Of a DNA stretch of 64,000 nt, positions 11,756 to 22,680 are shown one piece after another. Where the stretch lies: assembly GCA_026874595.1 (NCBI GenBank), contig CM049317.1:54021618-54085617 (forward strand), read 5' to 3'. This DNA comes from Sipunculus nudus. Its lineage: Eukaryota > Annelida > Sipuncula > Golfingiida > Sipunculidae. The position numbers and the translations under genes were made by a program. The stretch's first letter is position 1. Each line of letters starts with the position of its first letter. Under the pieces are notes generated by a model, which saw only the letters and a program-made list of their open reading frames with translations, was not told the DNA's origin and searched no databases.

Positions 11756-13079
11756 AAGGGCAAAAATATTTGTTTTTATTCTGAGAGCAATCGAATACGG
11801 TAAAAAAAAAATGCTTAAACAAACGCACTTGAATAATCAAGCAGTACTTCAAAGCCTTCCTGTTATACTGAACATGTTAAGTGCAGTCTAGGGACAAAAG
11901 GATTTTTGTGCACAAGGACACGGCATACGGCCGGGCTCTGCGGTTTTACAGTATTACTCATACGCAGGAAACCCCTGGGAAGCAAGTTAATGCTGGTTTC
12001 CTCTGGGATAAACGGTTATTTTCTTGTACACTTTCGCATTCAGACAGAAGGTACGTCGGCTCCGTTTTTAACAGAAACATTTGCTATCAGAGGGGATTGT
12101 CTCACTTGGATTAAGCAACACTAATTGTATAATACTCACCTGAACTTGAGATCTATGGCTTTGAGTTACAATTCATACCTCATGTATTCCTGGGTTATGT
12201 ATCGTTTTTATTTGTGTGGTACTTGTTTTCCCCGGCAACAGACAAATGCAGTCAAGGTTAACAAGTGTGGGGGGAACATCTTGTCGGTGAGTATTTTTAA
12301 TTGAAAAAATAACGTACATTAACTTTATAAAATGAATTGCACGAAGTAATCAAAAATAGTAATAAGGTTCACGCCCAGTGTGGTAAAATACCTGGCTTGG
12401 TTTGGGATTTTATTTTTGTGAGTGTGTGTGTGTGTTGGGGAGGGGGGTCGCGGGATGGATCTGTGCGGCTAATATTTTTACAAGAGGGCTTATTGCTATT
12501 TGTTCTTTTCATGTTTTTTGCAGAATAACCGTGTGAATTTTATTTCATAACAGAATAATTCGCTCACCGAGGTGAATTAGAGTTATTGTTTCACAGTTCC
12601 TGTTGGTTTCATAAAATTTTGTGAAAGACATATTCATATTCAAAATACAATACTGAATTAAAATTATATATCAAATGTTTAATTGTTATAACCATATTAT
12701 GTCCATTCAGTGGTTAGAAATGATACATGTAAAAAAAATGTAGATTTTGTGATAATGTGGAAATGGCACATTGATAACATCAGCTGTTATTTTTTAATTG
12801 CTTAAAAATCGGAATTACACCACATTACAGAGTTTAGTAACCACACCACTTGGATGTGTATTGTCGAGTCTCAATGCACAGAACAGCTGGAGCGATGCGA
12901 ACGAAAGTTGTAAAGAGGCCGGAAATGACGTTGGCCTGCCTCGGGATCAGTCGGCTGAGGAACAGGAACTTCTACTTCAGTTGAAAGACAATTTCACTGG
13001 GTCTCAGAAGGGTACAACTGGCCAATTGGGCGTGGACCAATGGAACATTAGGTGTCAAAATCAATCTTAATGGCAATGA

Positions 13080-13080
<1 letters not shown>

Positions 13081-13170
<90 letters not shown>
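13081..13170. repeat. (TC)n(TA)n microsatellite beside a splice donor
   Basis: Compound repeat starting about 30 bases after the donor of B1 exon 2. B2 has the same compound repeat at the same place (38950-39036). Confidence 0.95.
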
Positions 13171-13199
13171 GAACAGCCATGCTGGTTCATGTAGTGGCT

Positions 13200-13350
13200 G
13201 AGACTATAACGTCACGGTAGTGACGTCCATTCGCTGGTTCCTATAAAAGTGTGCAAATACACAGAGGGGAAGGGAATCTGGCGTAGTCAAGTGGTAAGGC
13301 CAGCAACCCGAAATCGGATAATAGTGAGTTCGATTCCAACCGTCAGTGAA
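13200..13350 (+). mobile_element. tRNA-derived SINE-like insertion
   Basis: A RNA polymerase III internal promoter is visible: A box 'TGGCGTAGTCAAGTGG' at about 13279-13294 and B box 'GAGTTCGATTCC' at about 13325-13337, spaced as in a tRNA. Just upstream are a TATAAAA (about 13232) and an inverted CRE-like pair, 'ACGTCAC' and 'GTGACGT' (about 13209-13226). Nothing similar lies at the equivalent place in B2, so this looks like a unit 1 insertion into the microsatellite. It is not a functional tRNA, because the cloverleaf is incomplete. Confidence 0.55.
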
Positions 13351-13388
13351 CCAACTTTTCTGTGTATACCATATATATATATATATAT

Positions 13389-13486
13389 ATTCATACATAC
13401 TTTGTACCATGTTTTGTACTATTATGTAGTACCTACAATTCTGCTTCCAAAACAAAATTAAGCAACAACACCTATCGTAAATATAT

Positions 13487-13518
<32 letters not shown>

Positions 13519-13605
13519 TCATACATACTTTGTACCATGTTTTGTACTATTATGTAGTACCTACAATTCTGCTTCCAAAACAAAATTAAGCAACAACACC
13601 TATCG

Positions 13606-13615
<10 letters not shown>
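13389..13615. repeat. 129-bp tandem duplication in B1 intron 2
   Basis: A segment of about 98 bp starting 'TTCATACATACTTTGTACC' occurs at 13389 and again at 13518, separated by AT repeat. The two copies look identical or nearly so, hence recent. B2 has a single diverged copy (about 39037-39160). Confidence 0.9.
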
Positions 13616-13647
<32 letters not shown>

Positions 13648-14567
13648 TTTGTATTTATATGTATGTGTCTATATTAATCTTTAAAAAAGCTACCTTAATT
13701 CTATTGGTGTATTTAATTGTAGTCGCTGTTCCTGAGCTCTGAAAATCAAGTGGATGTTGCGGGGTGTATACGTTGTGAAAAGCGACTGTTTTACCAAAGG
13801 TCTAACTAAGTATGGTTGCAAGCATAATGGTATGTCACTCTATTTATTTAATATAATTTATTCTTCAAGATATGATGATTAACAAAGTAGACACTTTTTA
13901 CTAAAGGCCATAATCAATAATTATGGATTGATACATTGTGCTCATGAAATCATTAATATCGTAGAGATCATTGATAAACTAAGTATTATAAATGTCAATA
14001 TATAGATATTAAATCTATGTGTACCCTGCAAAAAGTAGAAGGCTTATTAGAAAGCCAGTAACCAAATATATTCATAAGGTAAAAAAAAAGAAATAATATT
14101 GAAATATTTAACCCTTCTTTTCAATGCTATCGGCTTTAAAGTGTTACCAGACATTGGTGTGTTCCGCCAGGTATATGATAATATATGACAAGTATATCTT
14201 TCCCAGTCTCGAAAGGTGAAACTAATCTAACTATATAATCTCTGTTGAGAACAGGGTAAAGGATTTGTCCAATAATGGGGAAATTCCAAAGTGAAAACAG
14301 TAATGATTTTTTTCAATAAAAATGTAAGACAGATTAATTTCTGTGCTTACAAAATATACAATTTATTTCTTTCTGACGAGTGACTTCATGTATTTAATTT
14401 CACAAATCATTATCGATAGTGTCAACAGAAAATAGTGAGTGTAGAAGAATAATCTATCATTATAAGACTGATCGTGTCCTAGCCATGGAAGTTACTGAGT
14501 CTTTTGTAATCGAATTACAGTTTTGAGATGCTATAACAGGCTATGTGTGGAATGACATAATGACAAT

Positions 14568-14860
14568 TAGAAATATGCATTGTAATGAATGCAAGTGTCC
14601 GCCATTCACTTATGTGACCCATATAACTTGGTTCAACGTGACCGTAGAATTGTGATTTTTCCTTGACAACGTTCCTGGATCCGGACTATGTGAATTACCA
14701 CACAAAAATCTAATCGATATGTTATTGGCCCTTTTTCGGAATGCACGGACGATTTCATCAGAATCCGTCAAAGATTGCGCGATTTATATTGTGAACAATA
14801 ACACAGAAACAAAACCACACACACGGACTGGGATGAACGTATACCCTTCTGAAGGAGCCA
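14568..14860 (+). repeat. RF1 interspersed repeat in B1 intron 3
   Basis: Well-preserved copy, with 'CCTGGATCCGGACTATGTG' at about 14673 and a tail containing 'CACACACACGGACTGGGATG'. Equivalents sit at 40088-40385 (B2) and 54818-55110 (B3), so it predates the unit duplications. Confidence 0.75.
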
Positions 14861-16011
14861 ATAACTGGATTTTTTTTTATAAACCGGATGTGACTACCAT
14901 AGACGCTTCCAACATGCGCACTCCTTACAAAACCGGCATTTTTGAATGTCTGTATCGTATCAGTATGTTATTTAATCATTAATATCCTTGACCTTTCACG
15001 TGATTAGATTCCGTTTGTCCTGAGACTGTCCCACGATACGACTGTGTCCTTATTGATGGTGTTGCCATTACAATTCACGACGGTGTGTACGACTGGTTCA
15101 CGGCCAGAGCCTTGTGCAAAACTATTGGAGCTCAGTTGGTGGCTATTGATGAAACTCAGTTTGACAGGTTTAATAAATTATTCGGGCAACAAGGAAAAGT
15201 ATTCGTAGGACTGAATAAAGAAGATTGGTTCTTCATTGACCCAAATGGAAGTAAATTAAGAATAATAATACGTTTGAAAATTTTATATGTATATTTTATT
15301 TCTCTGAAAAATGTTTAAGGGACATTGAAACGAATGTTTGTGTACATGTACACAACACGTAACGACTCTTTATTTATTAACAGAAATGTGTTTCAATTTC
15401 TTATCAACGGATGTTTTATGTATAAATAAATGTATATAGGAGATTTTAAGCTGAACAGTGAAATGGTCCTGTTTATGATAGTCGGAAAATACATGCAAGC
15501 ATTAGCAACACGTGTATGACAGAAATATATTGGAACATCTATGTGTTATCAAGTAAAAACAGCTGCTCAATCCCGAGAATCTCGAGCATCGCTGCCATTT
15601 GTAATAAGTCTTTACTATATGTAAAGCCTTATTATGATAAAACACGGATACCAATATCGTAGTTTATAGAGTTCTTTTGTTTTACGTACACTTTTTTCCT
15701 GTAAGGTGCAGCTACCATAAAGACCGTGTTTTGGGATAAATAACTCGATGCTTCCACAGACAGTGACTGTGCTGTTTTGAACCTGACCACAAAAATATGG
15801 AATCCAGTCAGCTGCTCCTCTCAACATCTATTCATCTGCCAAATCTGTGAGTCTGAGTGGTTATAATCATTTTATTTTGTGCTTTCATAGTAGCAAAATG
15901 AGACAACTGAATTAAGACGAATACATTGTACATTTTCAAACAATTTATGACTATAGTAAAAGTCAGAAACAGTCTTTGATGCTCTTTTATTCGATTTGTC
16001 TTATATAAACA

Positions 16012-16020
<9 letters not shown>

Positions 16021-16042
<22 letters not shown>

Positions 16043-16054
16043 AATATTTATATA

Positions 16055-16099
<45 letters not shown>
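16021..16099. repeat. (TA)n microsatellite, interrupted
   Basis: AT repeat in the first copy of the 845-bp duplication. The paralogous tract in the second copy is at 16873-16913 and is shorter, so it has changed length since the duplication. Confidence 0.9.
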
Positions 16100-16103
<4 letters not shown>

Positions 16104-16869
16104 TGGATTTTAATGTGTTTATATAGGCAGAAATAGTCGGGGCTCTTGAAATAAATCCCTAACATCAGATGTTTCTTTATCCATCTAGTCCTGCTTAAGT
16201 GGTACCTTGACTGCACGTTTTGTGGACATTCATTTACCTATGAAATATTCCAGTTATTTCTGTTTCTAGTAAGTCCCATGTATGAGACAGCTTACATCTG
16301 CTTATACAGTAAAATCCTCGGCTAACGACCATCTCAGATTAACGACCACCTCAAAATAACAACCAATTTGTTCCGATTCCAATCCTTTTCCCTATTTATA
16401 TCAGACCTCGCTTTAGACGAACACCAGACGAACACCTTGCACTTGCCTCCATTTTATATATATGATATATTTTACGATATGTAAAGCCTTATTATGATAA
16501 AACACGGATACCAATATCGTAGTTTATAGAGTTCTTTTGTTTTACGTACACTTTTTTCCTCTAAGGTGCAGCTACCATAAAGACCGTGTTTTGGGATAAA
16601 TAACTCGATGCTTCCACAGACAGTGACTGTGCTGTTTTGAACCTGACGACCAAAATATGGAATCCAGTAAGCTGCTCCTCTCAACATCCATTCATCTGCC
16701 AAATCTGTGAGTCTGAGTGGTTATAATCATTTTATTTTGTGCTGTCATAGTAGCAAAATGAGACAAATGAATTAAGACGAATACATTGTACATTTTCAAA
16801 CAATTTATGACTATAGTAAAAGTCAGAAACAGTCTTTGATGCTCTTTTATTCGATTGATCTTATATAAA

Positions 16870-16872
<3 letters not shown>

Positions 16873-16913
<41 letters not shown>
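16873..16913. repeat. (AT)n microsatellite
   Basis: AT repeat in the second copy of the 845-bp duplication in B1. Confidence 0.9.
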
Positions 16914-16915
<2 letters not shown>

Positions 16916-17116
16916 AATTTTAATGTGTTTATATAGGCAGAAATAGTCGGGGCTCTTGAAATAAATCCCTTACATCACTTGTTTCTTTATCCATCTAGTC
17001 CTGCTTAAGTGGTACCTTGACTGCACGTTTTGTGGACATTCATTTACCTATGAAATATTCCAGTTATTTCTTTTTCTAGTAAGTCCCATGTATGAGACAG
17101 CTTACATCTGCTTATA

Positions 17117-17297
17117 CAGTAAAATTCTCGGCTAACGACCATCTCAGTTTAACGACCACCTCAAAATAACAACCAATTTGTTCCGATTCCAATCCTTTTC
17201 CCTATTTATATCAGACCTCGCTTTAGACGAACACCTGGAACTTGCCTCCATTTTATCGGGGTTCTATTTGTGGTCGTCATGTCGACGTTTCGCTCTG
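17117..17297. mobile_element. pogo/Tigger-like MITE in B1 intron 5
   Basis: Element of about 180 bp starting 'CAGTAAAATTCTCGGCTAAC' after a TA dinucleotide. It has 'AACGACCACCTCAAAATAAC' repeats and a right end ('GTGGTCGTCATGTCGACG') whose reverse complement resembles the left end. 'AACGACC' arrays are typical of pogo/Tigger termini. A 5' part also occurs at 16306-16445, cut by the local duplication. Full relatives are at about 41955-42114 and 56671-56868. Confidence 0.6.
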
Positions 17298-17614
17298 TTT
17301 AGCTTAGCATGCGTATCAAATGAAAGAGAACTATTATTACTTGTTTAATACGATATACATTTTTGTAGTATTAGTGATTTGGAATTTATTTGTCGCCACA
17401 TTGTCTTTTTTATCCTGTGTATATGAACATCAACCATAATTTAATTTAACAGTTAACACTACAGACGGCTTGGAGCCAGTTCCTGTTCAAACTTACATCA
17501 AATACAGCAGCAGCCCAGTTGCTATTCCAGCCCGACCGGTCACGCAAAACGGTAAGCCAACAAAGCCATTTTTGTCCCCATTGAGTATTATAATATTCGT
17601 GTACAGTTAATCAA

Positions 17615-17975
17615 TTACTGTGGTTGGCTTCATGTTTGCGGAGCTACAATTTTGCGATTTCTTCATTTGGATTTTTCTTTTGCGTGGATGTGTTTTTACA
17701 ATCGCATCAGAAAAATAAATACATCAGTATATGTTCATAAAATTAAGAGATCAGAATAAATTTCACACTATATAACGATTTTCTATTACAGTTATTATAT
17801 TATGACGTGTTAATTGTGAATATATCCCCGATGATTACGATGTAATTAATGCGCGTTTGCATGGACCGCTTCAAATATTAAGCACAGATTAGGCTGCTCC
17901 TGATCAACACACCATATTTCTAGAGGTGTAATAACTTATCCGATAAGTACAGATGCATCACCCCATCTTGTTCTT
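17615..17975. repeat. RF2 interspersed repeat in B1 intron 6
   Basis: Second repeat family. Landmarks: 'GTGGTTGGC', a TTCGCGA-like or GCGAT-rich start, 'ATCCCCGATNATTACG' and 'TTCTAGAGGTGTGATA'-like sequence, ending near 'GATGCATCACCC'. Equivalents are at 42435-42790 (B2) and 57185-57345 (B3, truncated). Another copy is at 24886-25310. Confidence 0.6.
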
Positions 17976-17992
17976 TTATGTTAAAGAGTCAT

Positions 17993-18100
17993 TTTATTAT
18001 TTTTATTATTATTATTATTAATATTATTATTATTATTATCACTTATTAATATAATCATTTTTATTATTTTTATTATTATCATGGTTATTATTGTTATGAT
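17993..18100. repeat. (ATT)n microsatellite
   Basis: Imperfect ATT repeat in B1 intron 6, directly before the solo LTR. B2 has (ATT)n at the same place (42806-42874). Confidence 0.9.
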
Positions 18101-18109
18101 TATATATAT

Positions 18110-18910
18110 TGTTACATGGATCTGTTTTTATTATGCGCTTGGAGTTCTGATTCGTGTTAGGCTCAAGCCTTTGGCGTTGCTATGAGAACCGTACTTGTTG
18201 AACCCTGGGTTGTAGAGACACAGGGCTCGTTGTAGTCTGGAATTTTCTGGTGTGTACATGCGCTATGGGCGCGCGTGTATTGTTGTAGTCTAGAGGGTTC
18301 CAAAATGCAAGGTTATGGGCTTCAGGTTAAAAAGCTAAAACAGGGCTGTGATTAGAGCCGGCAGGGAAAAAATACCAGGGGACACAGAAGAGTGTGACTC
18401 TCTCGTCAGTTTTTGGGACCTTTCCGATAATTTCAGAACTTACAGATATTCTACGGATTTTATACAGACTTTAAATACGGATTGTCTTCGGATTGCCTTT
18501 GGTATTATTACCAGAACTTCACATTTGGACTACAACAGATTGTTATTGGGATTAAATCAGAACATTCTCTGAGAAGATTTACATGAACTATTGATCTGGA
18601 TTGTTTGTGTTAAAGGACTCTTGTTGAGCTGTGACAGTGATGGTAAACCAGAAATCCTAGAATCCGCACCATGGCACGGTACATTTTTATTATTGTTATA
18701 CTGTGTAATTGTATTGATTTAATGTATTGTAATGTGAGGATTGTTCTAAGAATAAATTATAATTATTTGTTAACAAAAACCACTGACTTCTTTATTCATT
18801 CCCCTTGACATTTCACACTGCCTAGTGTTGCGGAATCTGATTTTTATATCTCCGTTACGAAATGTGTACTCCTCATGATTACATAATCTGTTTTATTCGG
18901 TTTCGTAACA
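18110..18910. mobile_element. Solo LTR of a retrotransposon
   Basis: A block of 801 bp present in unit 1 and missing from unit 2. It starts TGTTAC and ends GTAACA, the short inverted ends usual for Gypsy-type LTRs, and is flanked by ATAT on both sides (18106-18109 and 18911-18914), a likely target-site duplication. An AATAAA lies at about 18752. The unit 2 empty site reads straight from the ATT repeat into 'ATAAACATGTATTCATG' (about 42877). No internal coding region is present, so it is a solo LTR. Superfamily is inferred from the termini only. Confidence 0.75.
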
Positions 18911-19019
18911 ATATAAACATGTGTTCATGGGTGAAAATTAAAACTTCATGAAGTTAAAAAAAATGCAGTCAGTTATAAACTTCAAATGTTGGTGTCCCAT
19001 TCAAAATAAATCCTACTGT

Positions 19020-19170
19020 CTGTAATTTTCTAATTTTAAAAGTATTATACCTTTACCAGTTGTACCTCCGCCATTTTTACCTGAGCAACTATTTAGCAAA
19101 GCCTCTTCTACATTTGCTATTTTTACCTCAGCCATTTTTGTCTGAACCATTTTACCGGTCACGGGTGGAG
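19020..19170. repeat. Degenerate short tandem repeat in B1 intron 6
   Basis: Several imperfect copies of an 18-base motif resembling 'ACCTCAGCCATTTTT' in a row. B2 has the same diverged array at about 43030-43120. Probably an old minisatellite. Confidence 0.45.
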
Positions 19171-19934
19171 TAAAGTAGAGGGCTAGATCATAGTATGGTC
19201 ACCCTAATAGTTGATGATAAAGTAACAGGTTAAAAAGTCAAGTAATAGTAATATGTATAGCCGAAGATAAAAAATATGTTGTTTTTTATATTAATAGTAA
19301 TAGTATAAGTAAAAACTGGATCAATAAGTAATAAAAATAGTAATTGAAATAGAAACCATGTAATAAGACCCAACCTGAAAACAACCTTGACATAACGTGA
19401 AAACTTCAAACTTAAGATAAGATTTAATAATTAAAACGATTAAATTTTATATATTATTATTATGTATTTTATGTATTTCTCACGATTTTCTTACACATAA
19501 TTGCTTCATTCTCCATCCCGCCGGGTTTATAGATAAATTTCGTAAAGTGCTATATAGTTTACCTTTAAGGACCCAGCGATCAAAGTAACACTTTAACCTT
19601 GAAAACCCTCACACAAGATGGTCCCAATCCCCAAGCGATCGAATTTTCTTCATTTATTTCTATGGTGGTCTTATCCACAATGGAATTTTGCCCATTATTG
19701 CTTTACTCCTGCATGAGTTTTATTTAGATCTCGAACACCTCTTTCCAAAAACTTCAAAAGTCAGTATATTCACCTTGAATCCATTGCAGAAAATGTACAG
19801 TATAGCATCCTGATGGGTGGGCTGGTCGTCCTATTTCTAGTAGCCTCTACTGCCGTCATCAGCTGCTCCTTGGGCTACTCCATTGGGAGGAGGAAAACGC
19901 TGAAGTAAGCATCTTGTGATTTAATATAAAAGCA

Positions 19935-20370
19935 GAAATGTGCATTCTAAAAAATGCAGGCCTCTATCATGTTAGACTGGTACCTCGAACTATGACGGCC
20001 CGGTGCTCCCAGCATCGGTTCTTTATAGCAATGGATACCAGTCTACCCGCGTTGTGACATGCTCCCTCAATCCTGTTTGCGTTCACTTATTCGGCTGCGT
20101 TCACTGCGTTACCCAGTTTCATTTATGTAGAAATGAATGTACTCTTGCGAATACTAATTGATAATGTTCCTGGAACCGGAATATGTGCCAGATGCACACC
20201 AATCTAATCGATTCCGCAATGGACCATTCCTGAAATTCCCTTGAAATTTTATTAGATACCGCTCCTGAGTAAGGTTGTGAACAAACACACACACACTAGC
20301 AGACACGCCAATGAACGGGATGAACCCATACCACCCCCACGCCCATCCATCCCCATGGAGGCAACAGGAA
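19935..20370 (+). repeat. RF1 interspersed repeat in B1 intron 7
   Basis: Copy with 'TTCCTGGAACCGGAATATGT' core and a CA-rich tail followed by 'GGGATGAACCCATACC'. Equivalents: 43852-44265 (B2) and 58375-58700 (B3). Confidence 0.65.
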
Positions 20371-22309
20371 ACCTATACATCATGGCCTTGATGAGCATAT
20401 CCTGTGAGACAATGACCTAATGGTCCATTGGGAACTACAGGTCCAGGACAAAGGACAAAAATGGTGATGGTTTACATAAGGAATTTAATTTGAATATCCG
20501 TGTAAACCAAAGCAGGTAGTTACATGTTATTTCTTAGTAGATTCATATTGGGCTAGCTGCAGTGAACCTTAAGAACTATCATATTAAGTTTACGAAAAAG
20601 ATCCCTGATAAGAGAAATGTATACGTGAGACACAATGTAAATATAAACATTTGTTCGGCCACACTAAGAATTTGTTATGAAACTTTTGACGGATAAGGAA
20701 AAACATGCTAGTGCAAACATTTATGTAGACTGGCCTAGTCGATTCAGTGGTTAAGACTTAATTCCTCCCAAACTTGCTCTCGCTGTTTCGCAGTGTAGAA
20801 CAGGAACTTCCATATCGCGGCATTTATAATACTAAATTACGGCTGTCTGCTGAATGTGTCATCGATAAGAGATGAAACTGAGTTACATCTCTCAATACAT
20901 GGAATGGACATTTAATTTTACGCATTTTTGTAGCAAAGCTAACTTCTAAAGCCCCGGTACAGGCTAAAGTTTATTATTTGTGCTTTGATAACTGCATGGT
21001 TGACGAGTGACCAGACAAAACGTGGGCTTGTATATTAACATATACATCATACGCACTTATTTTGGATCAGATGTATGTAATTTAAATATTTATACAAACC
21101 GCACGTATAAATTATTTAATTGGATTTACTACTGATTGGAAAGCAAACCATTGTAACATATACTGTGTTGCTTTTTACATTGAATACATATACTATGTTG
21201 ATTTTTACATTGAATATACTGGTTTGCCGGTAATTAGTTTCTAAGAATGCTACCTTGGTAAATTAAAATTACCTTATTATGAAAAAACGTTCTGCAAACA
21301 AAACACAAATCTTTGAATTATTTTGAATATATTACCATCTTCTTTTCCTCAGCAGGGACCATGCGAAATTAGGAACGGAGGACGAGAGGTCGATAGACGC
21401 GCCGGCCGCGGTTAGTTATCCTGAACAAGTTGCTTCAAATTCAGCATCACTTGATAACGAAATGGGATGGAGCTGTAAAATACAAGACTGAGACATACGC
21501 CGAGGTAGGACCAAGAGGAAACGAGTTGGTCCCTGAAAAGATTACTGAAACTAATGTAAGCAAGAGGAGTTCACGTGACAGGGGATCAGCAGCTGTGATT
21601 GGCACGTCTTCCTGTGAAGGAGGACAAATCAAAAAGCTCTTCGCCCAAGCCAATAAACACGGATATCGAAGTAAACTGGATGAAAGGGAGACTGAGGGAG
21701 AGAGCAAATATTGTTTTGCGGGCTTACCAACTAGTATACTTTCTAACATTAAATGTCACACCGCTGGGCAGGTGAACGTCCAGGTTCTTTTCAAACAGTC
21801 AAATCAAGTGGCTGGCCACAAACACACGTCCTTATAAAAACTCTATAACTTGTGTAAAGAAATCAAAATGAAATAAGAATGGAAGAAGTTACATAACTCT
21901 GTGAGGCGTAGCACCAACAATCACTGATGAAATGCACAATAAAACACGGAGTCGTCACAGAGTCGTCTCACTATGATTTAAGCTGCATCGACAGTAACAT
22001 CATAAGGAGGCAGGTGTGCCTACTGGCTACCAAACTGCTTTGAAATTGACATTAAATGAAACACGTGCTCTCACTAACTTATGTTCCCACACTAATATTT
22101 GAACATGATACTCTATACTCATATACAATAAACTAGCAAAACAATCATCCGGTCATTCTCCATGCTCATATATACCTAAGTCATACCTAAGTCACCGTCC
22201 TCTGGTGACAACCACTGAGTCAGATATCCATAAACAAAATCAATCTTTAAGTGTCCTTTTTAATGATAATTACCGTTTTAACTCGGCATATAAATATATT
22301 CTTTGCATG

Positions 22310-22680
22310 TTTGTTGATTTTCTTACCGCATGAATACAAGCATGGCTCGCACGGGAAAGATTTCAGTTTGTTTAGGTTATGAGTTCACAGGTATTCTTTT
22401 TACCTTATTCGTCATTCGTAGTCTAATGTTAAGATTAAGGGCTGTTTAGCACGATATTAATGCAACATGATGGAAGCCAATGGCATTGCACTCCTCCGCA
22501 GATTTTATCACGAGTCTAGTCAGGCTTACCTGCCCAACATAAAGGACTACTGAGTCGTGTATTCAAGGTTTCGCTCATAAGTGAATGTAGTCTTTTTTTC
22601 GATGACGTCATAGTGCAGCTTAAAGGTTCTTATTCACAAAGAATATTATGATCGATTAAAAATAGGACCATTCAGTTTGA
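22310..22680. repeat. Repeat R2 (downstream of B1)
   Basis: Segment from 'CTTACCGCATGAATACAAGC' to a 'GACCATTCAGTTTGA' end. It recurs at 45830-46250 (downstream of B2) and, diverged, at 25735-26150 next to repeat R. The last 36 bases of R2 also begin this window. Confidence 0.65.

Larger units (their letters stand above)
7746..12181. other. Intergenic region A1-B1
   Basis: No gene seen. It holds RF1 repeats (about 8923-9185 direct, 9305-9460 inverted, 11020-11275 direct), a poly-T run (9742-9764), a palindromic element (9895-10130) and a weak ORF remnant (11560-11755). The stretch 7955-8450 differs entirely from the equivalent part of unit 2 (34185-34330) and has no recognisable content. The last 350 bp before B1 exon 1 are conserved between units 1 and 2 and probably contain the B promoter. 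Confidence 0.6.
15617..17256. repeat. 845-bp tandem duplication containing B1 exon 5
   Basis: About 15617-16455 is repeated at about 16478-17256 with a starting offset of 860. Each copy contains CTLD2 exon 5, the same TAA nonsense codon, an (AT)n tract and the start of a pogo-like MITE. Copies differ by only a few substitutions outside the AT tract. B2 and B3 have one copy, so the event is specific to unit 1 and followed the nonsense mutation. Confidence 0.9.
12182..21491 (+). pseudogene. B1: two-CTLD receptor pseudogene with long-tail architecture
   Basis: Exon relics: 12182-12286, 12831-13051, 13723-13829, 15008-15250, 15706-15846, duplicate 16566-16706, 17465-17551, 19790-19904, 21353-21491. 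The architecture is that of B2. Lesions compared with B2: exon 1 lacks 4 nt and leaves the wrong phase; exon 2 has a 1-nt deletion near its start, a lost cysteine codon (TGC to TTT) and further indels; exon 3 has an in-frame TGA (13740-13742) and lacks 13 nt; both copies of exon 5 carry TAA (15741-15743 and 16601-16603); the tail exon lacks 32 nt, giving a TGA at 21489-21491 before the main tyrosine motifs. Exons 4, 6 and 7 remain open: 'YDWFTARALC' in exon 4, and a good TM helix with 'GGLVVLFLVAS' in exon 7. A truncated transcript cannot be excluded, but no full product is possible. Confidence 0.85.

Noticed and set aside
11881-12124. Two overlapping ORFs before B1 exon 1, partly conserved upstream of B2 (37704-37943)
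   Set aside because: Similarity is explained by unit duplication; two overlapping frames are open at once in unit 1, and the frame is not kept before B3. More likely promoter or 5' UTR.
13249-13684. Several overlapping ORFs of 63-75 codons
   Set aside because: They translate AT microsatellites and the 129-bp tandem repeat (YIYIYI-type strings); no conservation in B2 or B3.
16001-16216. Minus-strand ORF with IYIYIY strings
   Set aside because: Product of the (AT)n tract.
21447-21749. Minus-strand ORF of 100 codons opposite the B1 tail
   Set aside because: Antisense shadow of former coding sequence; not open in B2.
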